NCBI GenBank assembly: GCA_964441245.1 | Contig: CAYTVR010000001.1 | Span: forward strand, 81,967 to 145,966 | Length of the DNA: 64,000 bases | Reading direction: 5' to 3' | Source: JALZUU01 sp964441245 | Lineage (GTDB): Bacteria; Bacteroidota; Bacteroidia; Chitinophagales; Saprospiraceae | Part shown: in pieces, positions 25,715-33,590 of the stretch | Layout: the number at the start of each line of letters is the position of its first letter | Numbering within the stretch: position 1 is the stretch's first letter | The notes under the pieces: generated by a model | The model's input: only the letters and a program-made list of their open reading frames with translations | Databases searched by the model: none | Told to the model about the DNA's origin: nothing | Translations under genes and position numbers: made by a program

Positions 25715-25910
25715 TGTTGGCTTATGATTAAAAATATATTTACTTATCTATTCCTAACATGTTTTATGCTTCCCATAGTTTCTTCATAACAACCGGATAC
25801 AGCATTGGTTTTGAAAACTATTGACTACTTTTTTCAAAACGCGGTGCAAGTTAATTAAAAAAGCGTTAGTAACTTCAGACTTTCTACCGTTGTTTTTTTA
25901 TTTTTAACTT

Positions 25911-27041
25911 ATGGATGAACGACTAAGAAAATGGCGATTGATATTAGGAAAAAATTCAGACGCTTCTGGCGAAATTGATTTATCTGAAGAGATGAAGGGA
26001 ATGGATGAAGCATTGGACGCCTTGTATGATAATGAACAAAAAGGTGGTTTAGGCAGTTCTTCTCCAAATGTTAATCGTTGGTTGGGAGATATTCGAAAAT
26101 ATTTTTCCTCTCCAGTTGTCCAAATCATGCAAAAAGATGCTTTGGAACGCTTGGGCCTTCAACAAATGTTGACCGAACCTGAATTGCTTGAGGCCATCGA
26201 ACCTGACGTTCATTTAGTCGCTACCTTGTTGTCTCTGAATAAAATAATGCCGAAAAAAACAAGGGCAACCGCTCGCGAAGTCGTCCGACAGGTCGTTGAA
26301 AAATTAGAAAAGAAATTGAAAAATCCACTCCGCCAGGCTTTAGAAGGCAGTCTGCATCGTGCTCAACGCAATCGCCGACCGAAGCATAAAGAAATTGATT
26401 GGAACAAAACCATTCGATTAAATCTAAAAAATTATCAAAAGGATTTGAATACGGTTATTCCAGAACAATTGGTCGGTTTTGGAAAGAAGGGAAGTGCGCT
26501 TAAAAAAGTAATTTTATTGGTTGATCAAAGTGGGTCGATGGCTTCCTCCATGGTTTATGCTGGCGTTTTGGGTGCCGTCATGGCTTCTGTTAGATCTTTA
26601 AAAACGCATCTCGTTGTTTTTGATACGAGTGTGGTTGATTTGACAGAAGAGTTACAAGATCCGATTGATTTATTATTTGCCACTCAATTGGGTGGAGGCA
26701 CAGATATCAATCAAGCTTTGGCTTTCGCCGAAAAATTAATTCAACAACCTCGGGATACGATTGTCGTTCTGATTAGCGATCTTTTTGAAGGTGGAAATGC
26801 TGCAGGTTTGCTTCGAAGAGCGGCGAGTATTCAATCATCAGGGGCTCAATTAATTGCTTTGCTTGCCCTAAATGATCAAGGCGCTCCTGCTCATGATCGT
26901 GGTGTCGCTGAAAAATTTGCATCATTAGAAATCCCAACTTTTGCTTGTAGTCCGGATCAGTTTCCAGACTTGATGGCAGCTGCCATTAAAAAAGATGATA
27001 TTCGACAGTGGATGGGTAGGAAGGGGATTATTGCAGGATGA
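25911..27041 (+). CDS. VWA domain protein, YehP/CoxE-like, orphan
   Basis: This is a cytoplasmic von Willebrand A protein. Residues 1-190 are helical, with a basic segment before the VWA domain. Residues 198-376 are the VWA domain with a complete MIDAS: D205-Q-S207-G-S209, a threonine in GGGTDIN and the aspartate in LISDLF. Proteins of this build normally act with a MoxR-type AAA ATPase, as in the E. coli yehL-yehP group where SWIM and WGR proteins also occur (knowledge recalled, not computed). Here no AAA partner is adjacent, but the convergent neighbouring operon encodes a WGR protein. The MoxR gene at 50.7 kb belongs to another locus. Start ATG at 25911 fits. Confidence 0.82.
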   Translation: MDERLRKWRLILGKNSDASGEIDLSEEMKGMDEALDALYDNEQKGGLGSSSPNVNRWLGDIRKYFSSPVVQIMQKDALERLGLQQMLTEPELLEAIEPDVHLVATLLSLNKIMPKKTRATAREVVRQVVEKLEKKLKNPLRQALEGSLHRAQRNRRPKHKEIDWNKTIRLNLKNYQKDLNTVIPEQLVGFGKKGSALKKVILLVDQSGSMASSMVYAGVLGAVMASVRSLKTHLVVFDTSVVDLTEELQDPIDLLFATQLGGGTDINQALAFAEKLIQQPRDTIVVLISDLFEGGNAAGLLRRAASIQSSGAQLIALLALNDQGAPAHDRGVAEKFASLEIPTFACSPDQFPDLMAAAIKKDDIRQWMGRKGIIAG

Positions 27042-27221
27042 GAAATTATATTTTGGGGTTCTTCGACAAATTGGGTGTGTATGGCGATTCAAAATTAAAA
27101 TTCTTCCAATAGTTATCGGAATCCTCTGGTCGCTTTTTCATCTCACTTTATGAATGTCCATACATGCGTACCTACAGGATTCGTCGTAGAAAGTATTTTT
27201 TTAACAAAAAAATTAAAAACT

Positions 27222-28013
27222 TCATTCTAGTAATCTTAGATAGGCGTTTGGATTATTCAAAAAAGATTTTGTCACGGAAAAATGTTCTGTATCATCTAAG
27301 GCTGTTTGTTCCATACTGTTTTCAGTTATTTCATAAATGTTCGCATCTGGAAAAGCCATTAGAATAGGAGAATGCGTCACAATAATAAATTGAGACATAT
27401 GCGTTTTTAAATGTTGTTGGATAAAATAAATAAGCGCTAATTGTTTGGAAGGGGACAAGGCTGCCTCTGGCTCATCTAAGAGATAAATTCCTCTAGAATT
27501 GATCTTATGCCGCATGATTTCCAAATACGCCTCTCCATGAGAAAAGTCTTGTAGTTCCTGTCCATAATTCTTACGCATATGATGGAGTTGATAATTAGCA
27601 CTCTCTTTCATTTCTTGTATAATATGATCTGGAACTTCTCCATGTAATTCATTCAAAGATGCATGAAGCCTAGCATCTCTTCTATCCACACTATTGATAA
27701 AATCACCAAAATCTTCTGCCCTAAAAAAGAAACCTATAGATCTTTCAATAGACCATTCTAAGTTTAAAAAGGGGACAATCCTCTTTGCAGCTTTAAAGCT
27801 GCTTTTAGCATAGGTAGAACCATCGATATGTGGCAGTTGTAGCCGATAAGCAATGGATTCTAGTAGAGTAGATTTCCCTGTTCCATTATCACCAATTAGA
27901 AAGGTGACTGGATTGGTCAACTATATATCTTTTGCATGTTTTACCGCAGGAATATTAAAAGGAAAAGGGTTTTGTTTTTCTGTATCTATACTGAATGACG
28001 ATAAATAGGGCAT
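27222..28013 (-). pseudogene. SMC/RecF-like AAA ATPase interrupted by an in-frame TAG
   Basis: This is an ABC-type ATPase of the small stand-alone family with Walker A FLIGDNGTGKST, the lid region, Walker B GIYLLDEPEAALSP and the H-loop in VTHSPILMAF. The open frame after the interruption begins at a TTG (27920) and lacks the first strand. Reading upstream in the same frame, an ATG at 28013 starts 30 codons ending in FPFNIPAVKHAKDI, which is the usual N-terminus of this family. Then comes TAG (27923-27921) and LTNPVTFLIGD. A glutamate codon GAG is the natural ancestral reading, so a single base change split the gene. The rest of the frame is undamaged, suggesting a recent event, a sequencing error, or TTG re-initiation. 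It is last in the PARP operon. Confidence 0.75.
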
Positions 28014-28081
28014 GATGATTTGGTTATTAATTATCCCGGCTTTCAGCCCTTCGGCAGGACGGGGTCTTCACTACGTTTCAA

Positions 28082-28375
28082 TTAGTTACTTGAAAATCCT
28101 AAGAGGTCATTTTCGACCATTGTTTCTTCTTCTTTTGCTTCGCCTAAGAGGTAAACTCGAAATTTGCCATTATAAAAACAAAGCCAACCTTCTTCTCGAG
28201 CAGAACAGATCATCATCTCGGAAATATCTTCTTGATAAGCAATGTATCCTTGATGACGTAAAAAACTTTTGACTTCTAAGGTAGTCGTCGTTTTGTTGAC
28301 CATCATTAGGGTGACCGCAGCTACTTTTACGGTCATTCGATCTGGATGCTTGGTTGCTTTTGAGTAAAAATCCAT
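28082..28375 (-). CDS. Small unknown protein, winged-helix-like, in the PARP operon
   Basis: I do not recognise a named family. The 97 residues open with a strand-rich basic part (MTVKVAAVTLMMVNKTTTT) followed by LEVKSFLRHQGYIAYQEDISEMM. That segment has the spacing of two helices and a turn and could be a small winged helix; the tail (CFYNGKFRVYLL, then acidic) would supply the wing and an acidic end. There is no signal peptide. It lies between the PARP gene (105 bp upstream) and the interrupted ATPase (68 bp downstream), all on one strand, so it is likely co-transcribed. A regulator of the operon is one guess; DNA binding is not demonstrated. Confidence 0.65.
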   Translation of the reverse strand: MDFYSKATKHPDRMTVKVAAVTLMMVNKTTTTLEVKSFLRHQGYIAYQEDISEMMICSAREEGWLCFYNGKFRVYLLGEAKEEETMVENDLLGFSSN

Positions 28376-28480
28376 GGTGTTTTATTTTAGTGTTTAAAAT
28401 TATTTTAGATAATGAGATTATAATTTTTTGTTGTCATTTGTTGCCAAAAAGAAAAATGCATTTTCATTTTTGGCGAAAGC

Positions 28481-29845
28481 CTAGCTATTAATTTCAACTA
28501 AATATCGAATCGTAGATTGCGCACTATCATAAACGATATATTCATTGTTGATTAAGTCTACACCGCCTTGGGCATAAATGGAATCGTATTTTTCTCCACG
28601 CTTCTTTAAGTTATCTTTGCTGAGACTACAGCACCAAGATTCATGTTTTTTTACTTTTAATTGATTTCCTACATGAACATCATATAAGGCTAAAAATGCT
28701 TTGTTAGCATTTCCTCTTGCCCAGTAGGAACCACGGAAAGAAGTATAGTTCAACGACTTCTGACATTTATCAGCGAAGTATAAACCATAGCCAAACATCT
28801 TTCCATTAATAATAGCATTGGCTGGACGGAGTACCAATCCTTCTTTAATGATAGAAAACCAATTTTCATTGCGGCTTCCGTGCCAGAAGAGTTTGCTTTT
28901 TTTATTTTTTCTTTCTGCTAAAAAATGATCATAAGCCGTTTGAGTTCGATGATTAGTGACGCGATAAGCTTTTGAAAAATGAGTGGCATTTGCTTTCATC
29001 ATTCGCTTGATTAAGCGAATCGCTTTGGCATCTTTTTCTACCTCTATATGAAGCCCTAATGATTCTAGTAAGGTTGCTTGTTTTTGCTCCGCTGTTTCCT
29101 CTTTTTTAGTGTTGTTCAATTCCACTTGGCCACGCATGACATCTAAAGTTGCTTGTTCTGCGGCTAGCATATCTTTAATGGCCCAGAGTCCTTTGTTTCC
29201 TTTTGGTTTTTCAATTAAATGATCTTTTACCTTTTTCATCTTTCGAGGAATGACTTGATACAATTCAATCAATTGAGCATTGAAAATTTCTACGTCCATC
29301 TTTCGTCGTACTTTTTTGACTAAAGCATCTAAAGTTTTTTGTGCTTCTGCTACTTGTCTTTCGCTTACCTGATCTGCTGAGACCATGTAATGATGAGAAA
29401 TAGATTGGCGGGCAAAACTCATCAACTCTTGCATCAAGCGTTTTACATTTTCATCCTTTGCATCCAAAATTTCCATTCCGGTTTCACTTTTCAGCTCGGC
29501 AAATAAAGCCGTTTGGTCCTTGTATCCTTTCCGTGTTTTTTCTCGAATTTTTTGATCCCATTGACTCATTGGATAGCTTAATTGAGCGCCTTTTGTCCCA
29601 ACTCTGCCATAAGTAACCGAAAACATTCCATCCCCTTTTTCTTTCATTTCATAAAACTTGTTATTGTTATTTGGAGTCACCATAATCAATTTAGCCATCC
29701 GATAAGTGTTCTTCGTTTCAGATGCTTCTTCTTCGGTATCAGAATGGTGCTGAGGGATACTAGCCTTTGGTTTTACAGTTGCATGTTTAGCAATATTTTG
29801 TAATTGACTACTTGGGTTAGTTACTTGTTTGATCCAGGAAATCAT
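28481..29845 (-). CDS. WGR-PARP: bacterial poly(ADP-ribose) polymerase-like enzyme
   Basis: This is a predicted NAD-dependent ADP-ribosyltransferase built like the C-terminal half of human PARP1. Residues 1-48 are a polar leader. A WGR domain follows (about 52-120, with YGRVGTKGAQ near 79 and the K-x-R-K-G-Y-K-D end). The helical regulatory domain covers about 135-290, and the catalytic domain about 295-454. The full H-Y-E triad is present: His322 in FWHGSR, Tyr356 in GYGLYFADK and Glu435 in NEYIVYD; Tyr367 in LNYT matches the second NAD-stacking tyrosine. The catalytic Glu suggests chain-forming or at least glutamate-type activity. WGR domains sense DNA ends or nicks in eukaryotic PARPs, so DNA-damage or phage response is plausible but inferred. 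The start at 29845 fits the promoter 39 bp upstream; an internal ATG at 29698 would begin just before the WGR domain. Confidence 0.92.
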   Translation of the reverse strand: MISWIKQVTNPSSQLQNIAKHATVKPKASIPQHHSDTEEEASETKNTYRMAKLIMVTPNNNNKFYEMKEKGDGMFSVTYGRVGTKGAQLSYPMSQWDQKIREKTRKGYKDQTALFAELKSETGMEILDAKDENVKRLMQELMSFARQSISHHYMVSADQVSERQVAEAQKTLDALVKKVRRKMDVEIFNAQLIELYQVIPRKMKKVKDHLIEKPKGNKGLWAIKDMLAAEQATLDVMRGQVELNNTKKEETAEQKQATLLESLGLHIEVEKDAKAIRLIKRMMKANATHFSKAYRVTNHRTQTAYDHFLAERKNKKSKLFWHGSRNENWFSIIKEGLVLRPANAIINGKMFGYGLYFADKCQKSLNYTSFRGSYWARGNANKAFLALYDVHVGNQLKVKKHESWCCSLSKDNLKKRGEKYDSIYAQGGVDLINNEYIVYDSAQSTIRYLVEINS

Positions 29846-29883
29846 ATCAATTGGTTTTGTTCGCTATTTGATTACAATATATG

Positions 29884-29915
29884 CAAATATAACTATTTTG
29901 CTAGTTATATGCAAA
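29884..29915 (-). promoter_or_regulatory. PARP-operon promoter with embedded operator-like palindrome
   Basis: On the minus strand a -33 TTTG (29915-29912), a 20-nt spacer and a -7 TATATTTG (29891-29884) give a near-perfect Bacteroidota promoter. The predicted transcription start is about 33 nt before the PARP ATG. A perfect 9-bp inverted repeat (ATATAACTA at 29887-29895, TAGTTATAT at 29902-29910) fills the spacer, and a 12-bp direct repeat (29878-29889, 29906-29917) overlaps both elements. This is the arrangement expected of a repressor operator. Confidence 0.65.
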
Positions 29916-30096
29916 TAATTCCGCTCCTTTTCTTAAAAAAATTAACAAAAAGGTGACAATTTATCGACTTTATTGCTTGCGCATCAACAAATTGCGAATT
30001 ATGATACACTCTAAATAATGGGGAAATAGCGTTTTAAAAAGGATAAAGTCCTATTCTATTCTGAATGAAATAGGCTAATTTGATAGAGAAAAAAGC

Positions 30097-30672
30097 TTAG
30101 ACTTGTTTTAATGTTTTCTTCCAAGTAAAGTAACCAAGTGTAGAAAGCGCTAAATAGCAGATAAAAAGAATGGTGGTCGGATATAATACCTTTAAACTAT
30201 AAATGTAGATAGAAACAATATTGGCGATAATCCAGATCGACCAGTTTTCTAAAACCTTTCGAGCCAATAGATATTGAGCGACTAGACTAGCAACTGTTGT
30301 AAAAGCATCGCCATAAGCAAAGGCAGCGTCTGTTCGAGTGTCCATGATGTATCCCCATAAAGATGTTCCTGTAATAATCACAAAAAGCCAAGTCAATATC
30401 CCCTTTTTAGTCAACTGAGTTACTTGGACCGTTTCTTTATTGGGTCCTTCTTTCAACCAATTCCACCAACCGTAAATATTTAAGATGACAAAAATAGAAT
30501 TGAGAATCATATCGGAATACAAACTCGACTCTCGAAATATATAAGCATATAAGGCTACAGAAAGAATGCCCGCAGGCCAAGCCCAAACATTTTCACGGGT
30601 TTGTAAAAACACGCAGATAAAACCAGCGATAGCTGCAGTTACTTCTAAAAGGAAAGGAAGCGTTATTTCCAT
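30097..30672 (-). CDS. pnuC: PnuC-family vitamin transporter
   Basis: This is an inner-membrane facilitator of the PnuC (SWEET-like) family. It has seven hydrophobic helices in 191 residues and the signature region ENVWAWPAGILSVALYAYIF with NIYGWWNWLKEG, where the WWxW motif lies at about 72-75. PnuC members move nicotinamide riboside; close relatives (PnuT, PnuX) move thiamin or riboflavin. No TPP or FMN riboswitch is visible upstream, so the NAD-precursor role is the default but not proven. Upstream on the same strand, past a 120-bp tandem repeat, lies a TonB receptor, a pairing common for vitamin uptake in Bacteroidota. Downstream on the same strand is the NAD-consuming PARP gene. Confidence 0.85.
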   Translation of the reverse strand: MEITLPFLLEVTAAIAGFICVFLQTRENVWAWPAGILSVALYAYIFRESSLYSDMILNSIFVILNIYGWWNWLKEGPNKETVQVTQLTKKGILTWLFVIITGTSLWGYIMDTRTDAAFAYGDAFTTVASLVAQYLLARKVLENWSIWIIANIVSIYIYSLKVLYPTTILFICYLALSTLGYFTWKKTLKQV

Positions 30673-30681
30673 AAAGGATTC

Positions 30682-30937
30682 GTTTAGTTTTTGTCAAAAA
30701 AAATTCGCTCTTCCAATTCGACAAGTTAGCTCAATAACGCTCCTTAGCAGTCGCTTTTATTTTCTCTACCTTGTCGAAATCGCTAATTATTTATTTGACC
30801 AGTTTAGTTTTTGTCAAAAAAAATTCGCTCTTCTAATTCAACAAGTTAGTTCAATAACGCTCCTTAGCAGTCGCTTTTATTTTCTCTTTCTTGTCGAAAT
30901 CGCTAATTATTTATTTGACTCGTTTAGTTTTTGTCAG
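30682..30937. repeat. 120-bp tandem repeat, two copies plus a 16-bp partial
   Basis: Units at 30682-30801 and 30802-30921 differ at about seven positions, and a third copy is truncated after about 16 bp. Each unit starts GTTTAGTTTTTGTCA. Unit 1 holds a 9-bp inverted repeat (TTCGACAAG 30717-30725, CTTGTCGAA 30770-30778); unit 2 has one mismatch in it. It lies between pnuC and the TonB receptor gene. Because 120 is a multiple of three, an artefactual plus-strand frame runs through it. Confidence 0.95.
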
Positions 30938-30956
30938 GTGAAAATAAACAATATTT

Positions 30957-33590
30957 TTAGAATCGAAGGGAATAAGATAAAGAGGGTATGAAGGGAAGAA
31001 GAGAAACTGGTCTTTCTATAAGCTCGCCATTTGCTCTTCTAGAAAACTTATAAAAAGCAGTATTTTTTCGGTCATACAAATTGTATGCACCTAGTTTTAA
31101 TTGGTGCTCCCAACTACCTTTATTTATTTGATAAGTTAAAGCAACATCTAATCGATGATTGGCTCTTGATTTTACTAAGTTTTCTTTTCCTAAATCAGAT
31201 GGAAGCCATGGAATATCTTCTCGGTCTTCCTCTGTATAAAAAATGATTTGTGGATTAGCTGATTCATAAATCCAATTGGCGCTCAATCTTAAATTCTTCT
31301 CTATTTGATAATAAGCAAACAATTTGACTTGATGACGGCGATCATGTCGGAAAGGAAATTGAAGACTCAAATTATATCCTGGATATTTACGTTTAGACCA
31401 TGCTAATGCATAACTCATCCATCCTCCAAATTTTTCATGTTTTCGTTCTACTAATAATTCAGAACCATAGGCCCATGCCGTACCATCAAGAATGTCCAAT
31501 TCATCAAAGCCATTCATAATTTGCACCTGTTCTATATTTTTGTAATACGCTTCTAAGGATATTTTTGTTGATGGATCAAAAATCCAATCTACTGCAATGT
31601 CACCTTGCCAAGATTTTTGAGGAGATAATTCTTTGCTCGATGGTAACCAGATATCTCTTGGGTTTCGAACTTTAGTATTGGCTACTAAATGTAAATATTG
31701 AACCATCCGACTGATAGAAGTTCGAAAAGATAACGATGGGTTTAAGGAATAGTGAGCACTCACTCTTGGCTCAAAGTTCATAAATTTAGCACCATCATGA
31801 CTCGCAAAATAAGAAAACCGGCCACCTAAGTTAATCCGCCATTTTGAAGATAATTGCCAATCGTCTTCAAAATAAACATGTGCTTCATTTGATCGATAAT
31901 TCACTTTTCTCAAAACTTCATCAGTGATTATTTCTAAACCATTAATTGTAAAAGTATCCGGTTCATCCGGAGGAATAATAAGTCCCAAGTCTGCAGCATT
32001 ATCCTCCTCATCAAAAGCGATAAATAATGGCTGGAATTCATGTTCAATCAACTCTGCTCCAAATCGTATCGTATGCTGAGGTGATAACAAAAAATCAATA
32101 TCCGTTTTGATCGCTAAGTCTTTTATATTAGAACGAGTATCAATATATATAAAGCTATAAAATCCACCTGGTGCATTATCGGCTATTTGCCCCAAGGTAG
32201 TAGATTGGTATTGATAAAAGCTATAAGTAGCTGTTGTATTTGAAAACAATCTTGGTCCAAACTGATGGTTCCAACGAATAGCAGCAATTTGATTTCCCCA
32301 CTCCAATTTTCCTTTTTCAATAACATTATAAGTCACGACAGGAAAAATAATTTCATCTCGAAAGTCAGATTCAAAATTATCCCTTCCTTGATAATAGCTG
32401 ATCAACAAACGATCTTTATCTGAAAAGGCGTAATTGATTTTTGCATTAATATCATAAAAATTAAATCCTAGTGATGCATCATTATCTTCCGTAAATGTTT
32501 TTTTAACCGCAGGTAATAAAAAGGATTCAAAAAAACTTTTACGCCCCGTTAGTAAAATCGAACATTTGTCTTTGATTAAAGGTCCCTCCAAACTAACATT
32601 CCCCGAAAGCAAATTAATAGCTGCCGAAGCTTCCCATTCTTTATCATTTCCTTCTCGGATATGTACATCTACTACTGATGATATTTTACCTCCATAACGA
32701 GCAGGAAAAAAACCACGAAGTACTCTCGCATCTCGAATCGCATGCGTATTAAAAATAGAAAAAACACCAAGCACATGAAATGGATTATAAACGGGCACTC
32801 CGTCTAATAGCATTAAATTTTGACCACTATCACCTCCTCTAACAAACAAACCGCCAAAACCATCTACTCCTGATTGTACACCGGGGAGTAATTGAGCGGT
32901 TCGTAACACATCACTTTCACCAGCTAAATCAGGAACCACTTCTTTAAATTTTGCTGGAATCTTTGTTCCATCTTGATGGAAATCGATCAAGGTTATTTCT
33001 TTTTGAGGAGTCACCAATACTTCAGATAGCGTGGTAACATTTTCCAGTTGAAAGGTGATATTTCTATTTTTTTGGAGGTCCATTTCTTTTCTAATTTCCT
33101 TGGTCCCCAAATAGGTCACTCGGATCATTGTCGTTCCCGCAGGTACTTTTAAACTAAAAAATCCATACTCATTGCTTAAACACCATGCTCCTGTTTGCTC
33201 ATCAAAAACCGAAGCAGCGATTAACTTTTCACCAGAGTCCGCATACTCAATGTATCCACTTAAAATGTAGTGCTTATTCTTGGCAGGCGCTTTTTTCGAC
33301 AAAACAATTTGCTGACCAATCATCTGAAAGCCCACTTGCGTGTTCTCCAAAATTTTTTCCAATACCGTTTTTATCTTAGTATTAGAAAGCTCTAACGTGA
33401 TTTTTTTTTCTTTGGTAAAAAAACGACTAGAGTAGGCAATTTCTATTTTTCCTTGATCTGTCAATTGCGATAAAGCTTGAACCACATTCGCATTTGCTAT
33501 AGAAAAGTCAATCCTGGTGTCCAATGATTGGGACCAGGATAAGGCTAGACAATTCCAGAAAATAAAAACAATGAGTACTCCTTTTTTCAT
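30957..33590 (-). CDS. TonB-dependent receptor with STN signalling domain (FecA-like)
   Basis: This is an outer-membrane receptor that can also signal. The signal peptide (1-20) is followed by an STN domain (about 24-75, FSIANANVVQALSQL then EIAYSSRFF) of the kind that contacts a FecR anti-sigma factor. A carboxypeptidase-regulatory-like domain (about 105-190) comes next, then the plug with GVQSGVDGFGGLFVRGGDSGQNLMLLDGVPVYNP and a barrel ending SYSLRF. The gene overlaps fecR by 4 bp (33587-33590), indicating translational coupling. The ligand is unknown; the nearby PnuC hints at a vitamin but the tandem repeat separates them. Confidence 0.92.
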   Translation of the reverse strand: MKKGVLIVFIFWNCLALSWSQSLDTRIDFSIANANVVQALSQLTDQGKIEIAYSSRFFTKEKKITLELSNTKIKTVLEKILENTQVGFQMIGQQIVLSKKAPAKNKHYILSGYIEYADSGEKLIAASVFDEQTGAWCLSNEYGFFSLKVPAGTTMIRVTYLGTKEIRKEMDLQKNRNITFQLENVTTLSEVLVTPQKEITLIDFHQDGTKIPAKFKEVVPDLAGESDVLRTAQLLPGVQSGVDGFGGLFVRGGDSGQNLMLLDGVPVYNPFHVLGVFSIFNTHAIRDARVLRGFFPARYGGKISSVVDVHIREGNDKEWEASAAINLLSGNVSLEGPLIKDKCSILLTGRKSFFESFLLPAVKKTFTEDNDASLGFNFYDINAKINYAFSDKDRLLISYYQGRDNFESDFRDEIIFPVVTYNVIEKGKLEWGNQIAAIRWNHQFGPRLFSNTTATYSFYQYQSTTLGQIADNAPGGFYSFIYIDTRSNIKDLAIKTDIDFLLSPQHTIRFGAELIEHEFQPLFIAFDEEDNAADLGLIIPPDEPDTFTINGLEIITDEVLRKVNYRSNEAHVYFEDDWQLSSKWRINLGGRFSYFASHDGAKFMNFEPRVSAHYSLNPSLSFRTSISRMVQYLHLVANTKVRNPRDIWLPSSKELSPQKSWQGDIAVDWIFDPSTKISLEAYYKNIEQVQIMNGFDELDILDGTAWAYGSELLVERKHEKFGGWMSYALAWSKRKYPGYNLSLQFPFRHDRRHQVKLFAYYQIEKNLRLSANWIYESANPQIIFYTEEDREDIPWLPSDLGKENLVKSRANHRLDVALTYQINKGSWEHQLKLGAYNLYDRKNTAFYKFSRRANGELIERPVSLLPFIPSLSYSLRF

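Noticed and set aside
28014..28081. GC-richer segment between the ATPase and the small protein as a mobile-element end
   Set aside because: No terminal inverted repeat or target duplication could be found in the short stretch.
30682..30937. CRISPR array
   Set aside because: Units are contiguous 120-mers without unique spacers, and no cas genes occur in the window.
30673..30956. Possible TPP or FMN riboswitch before pnuC
   Set aside because: The conserved riboswitch core words (such as CTGAGA) are absent; the region is the tandem repeat.
30566..30991. A 141-codon plus-strand frame through the 120-bp tandem repeat
   Set aside because: Its length results from a repeat unit divisible by three; the product is a repetitive Phe/Ser-rich sequence that overlaps pnuC antisense, with no start signal.
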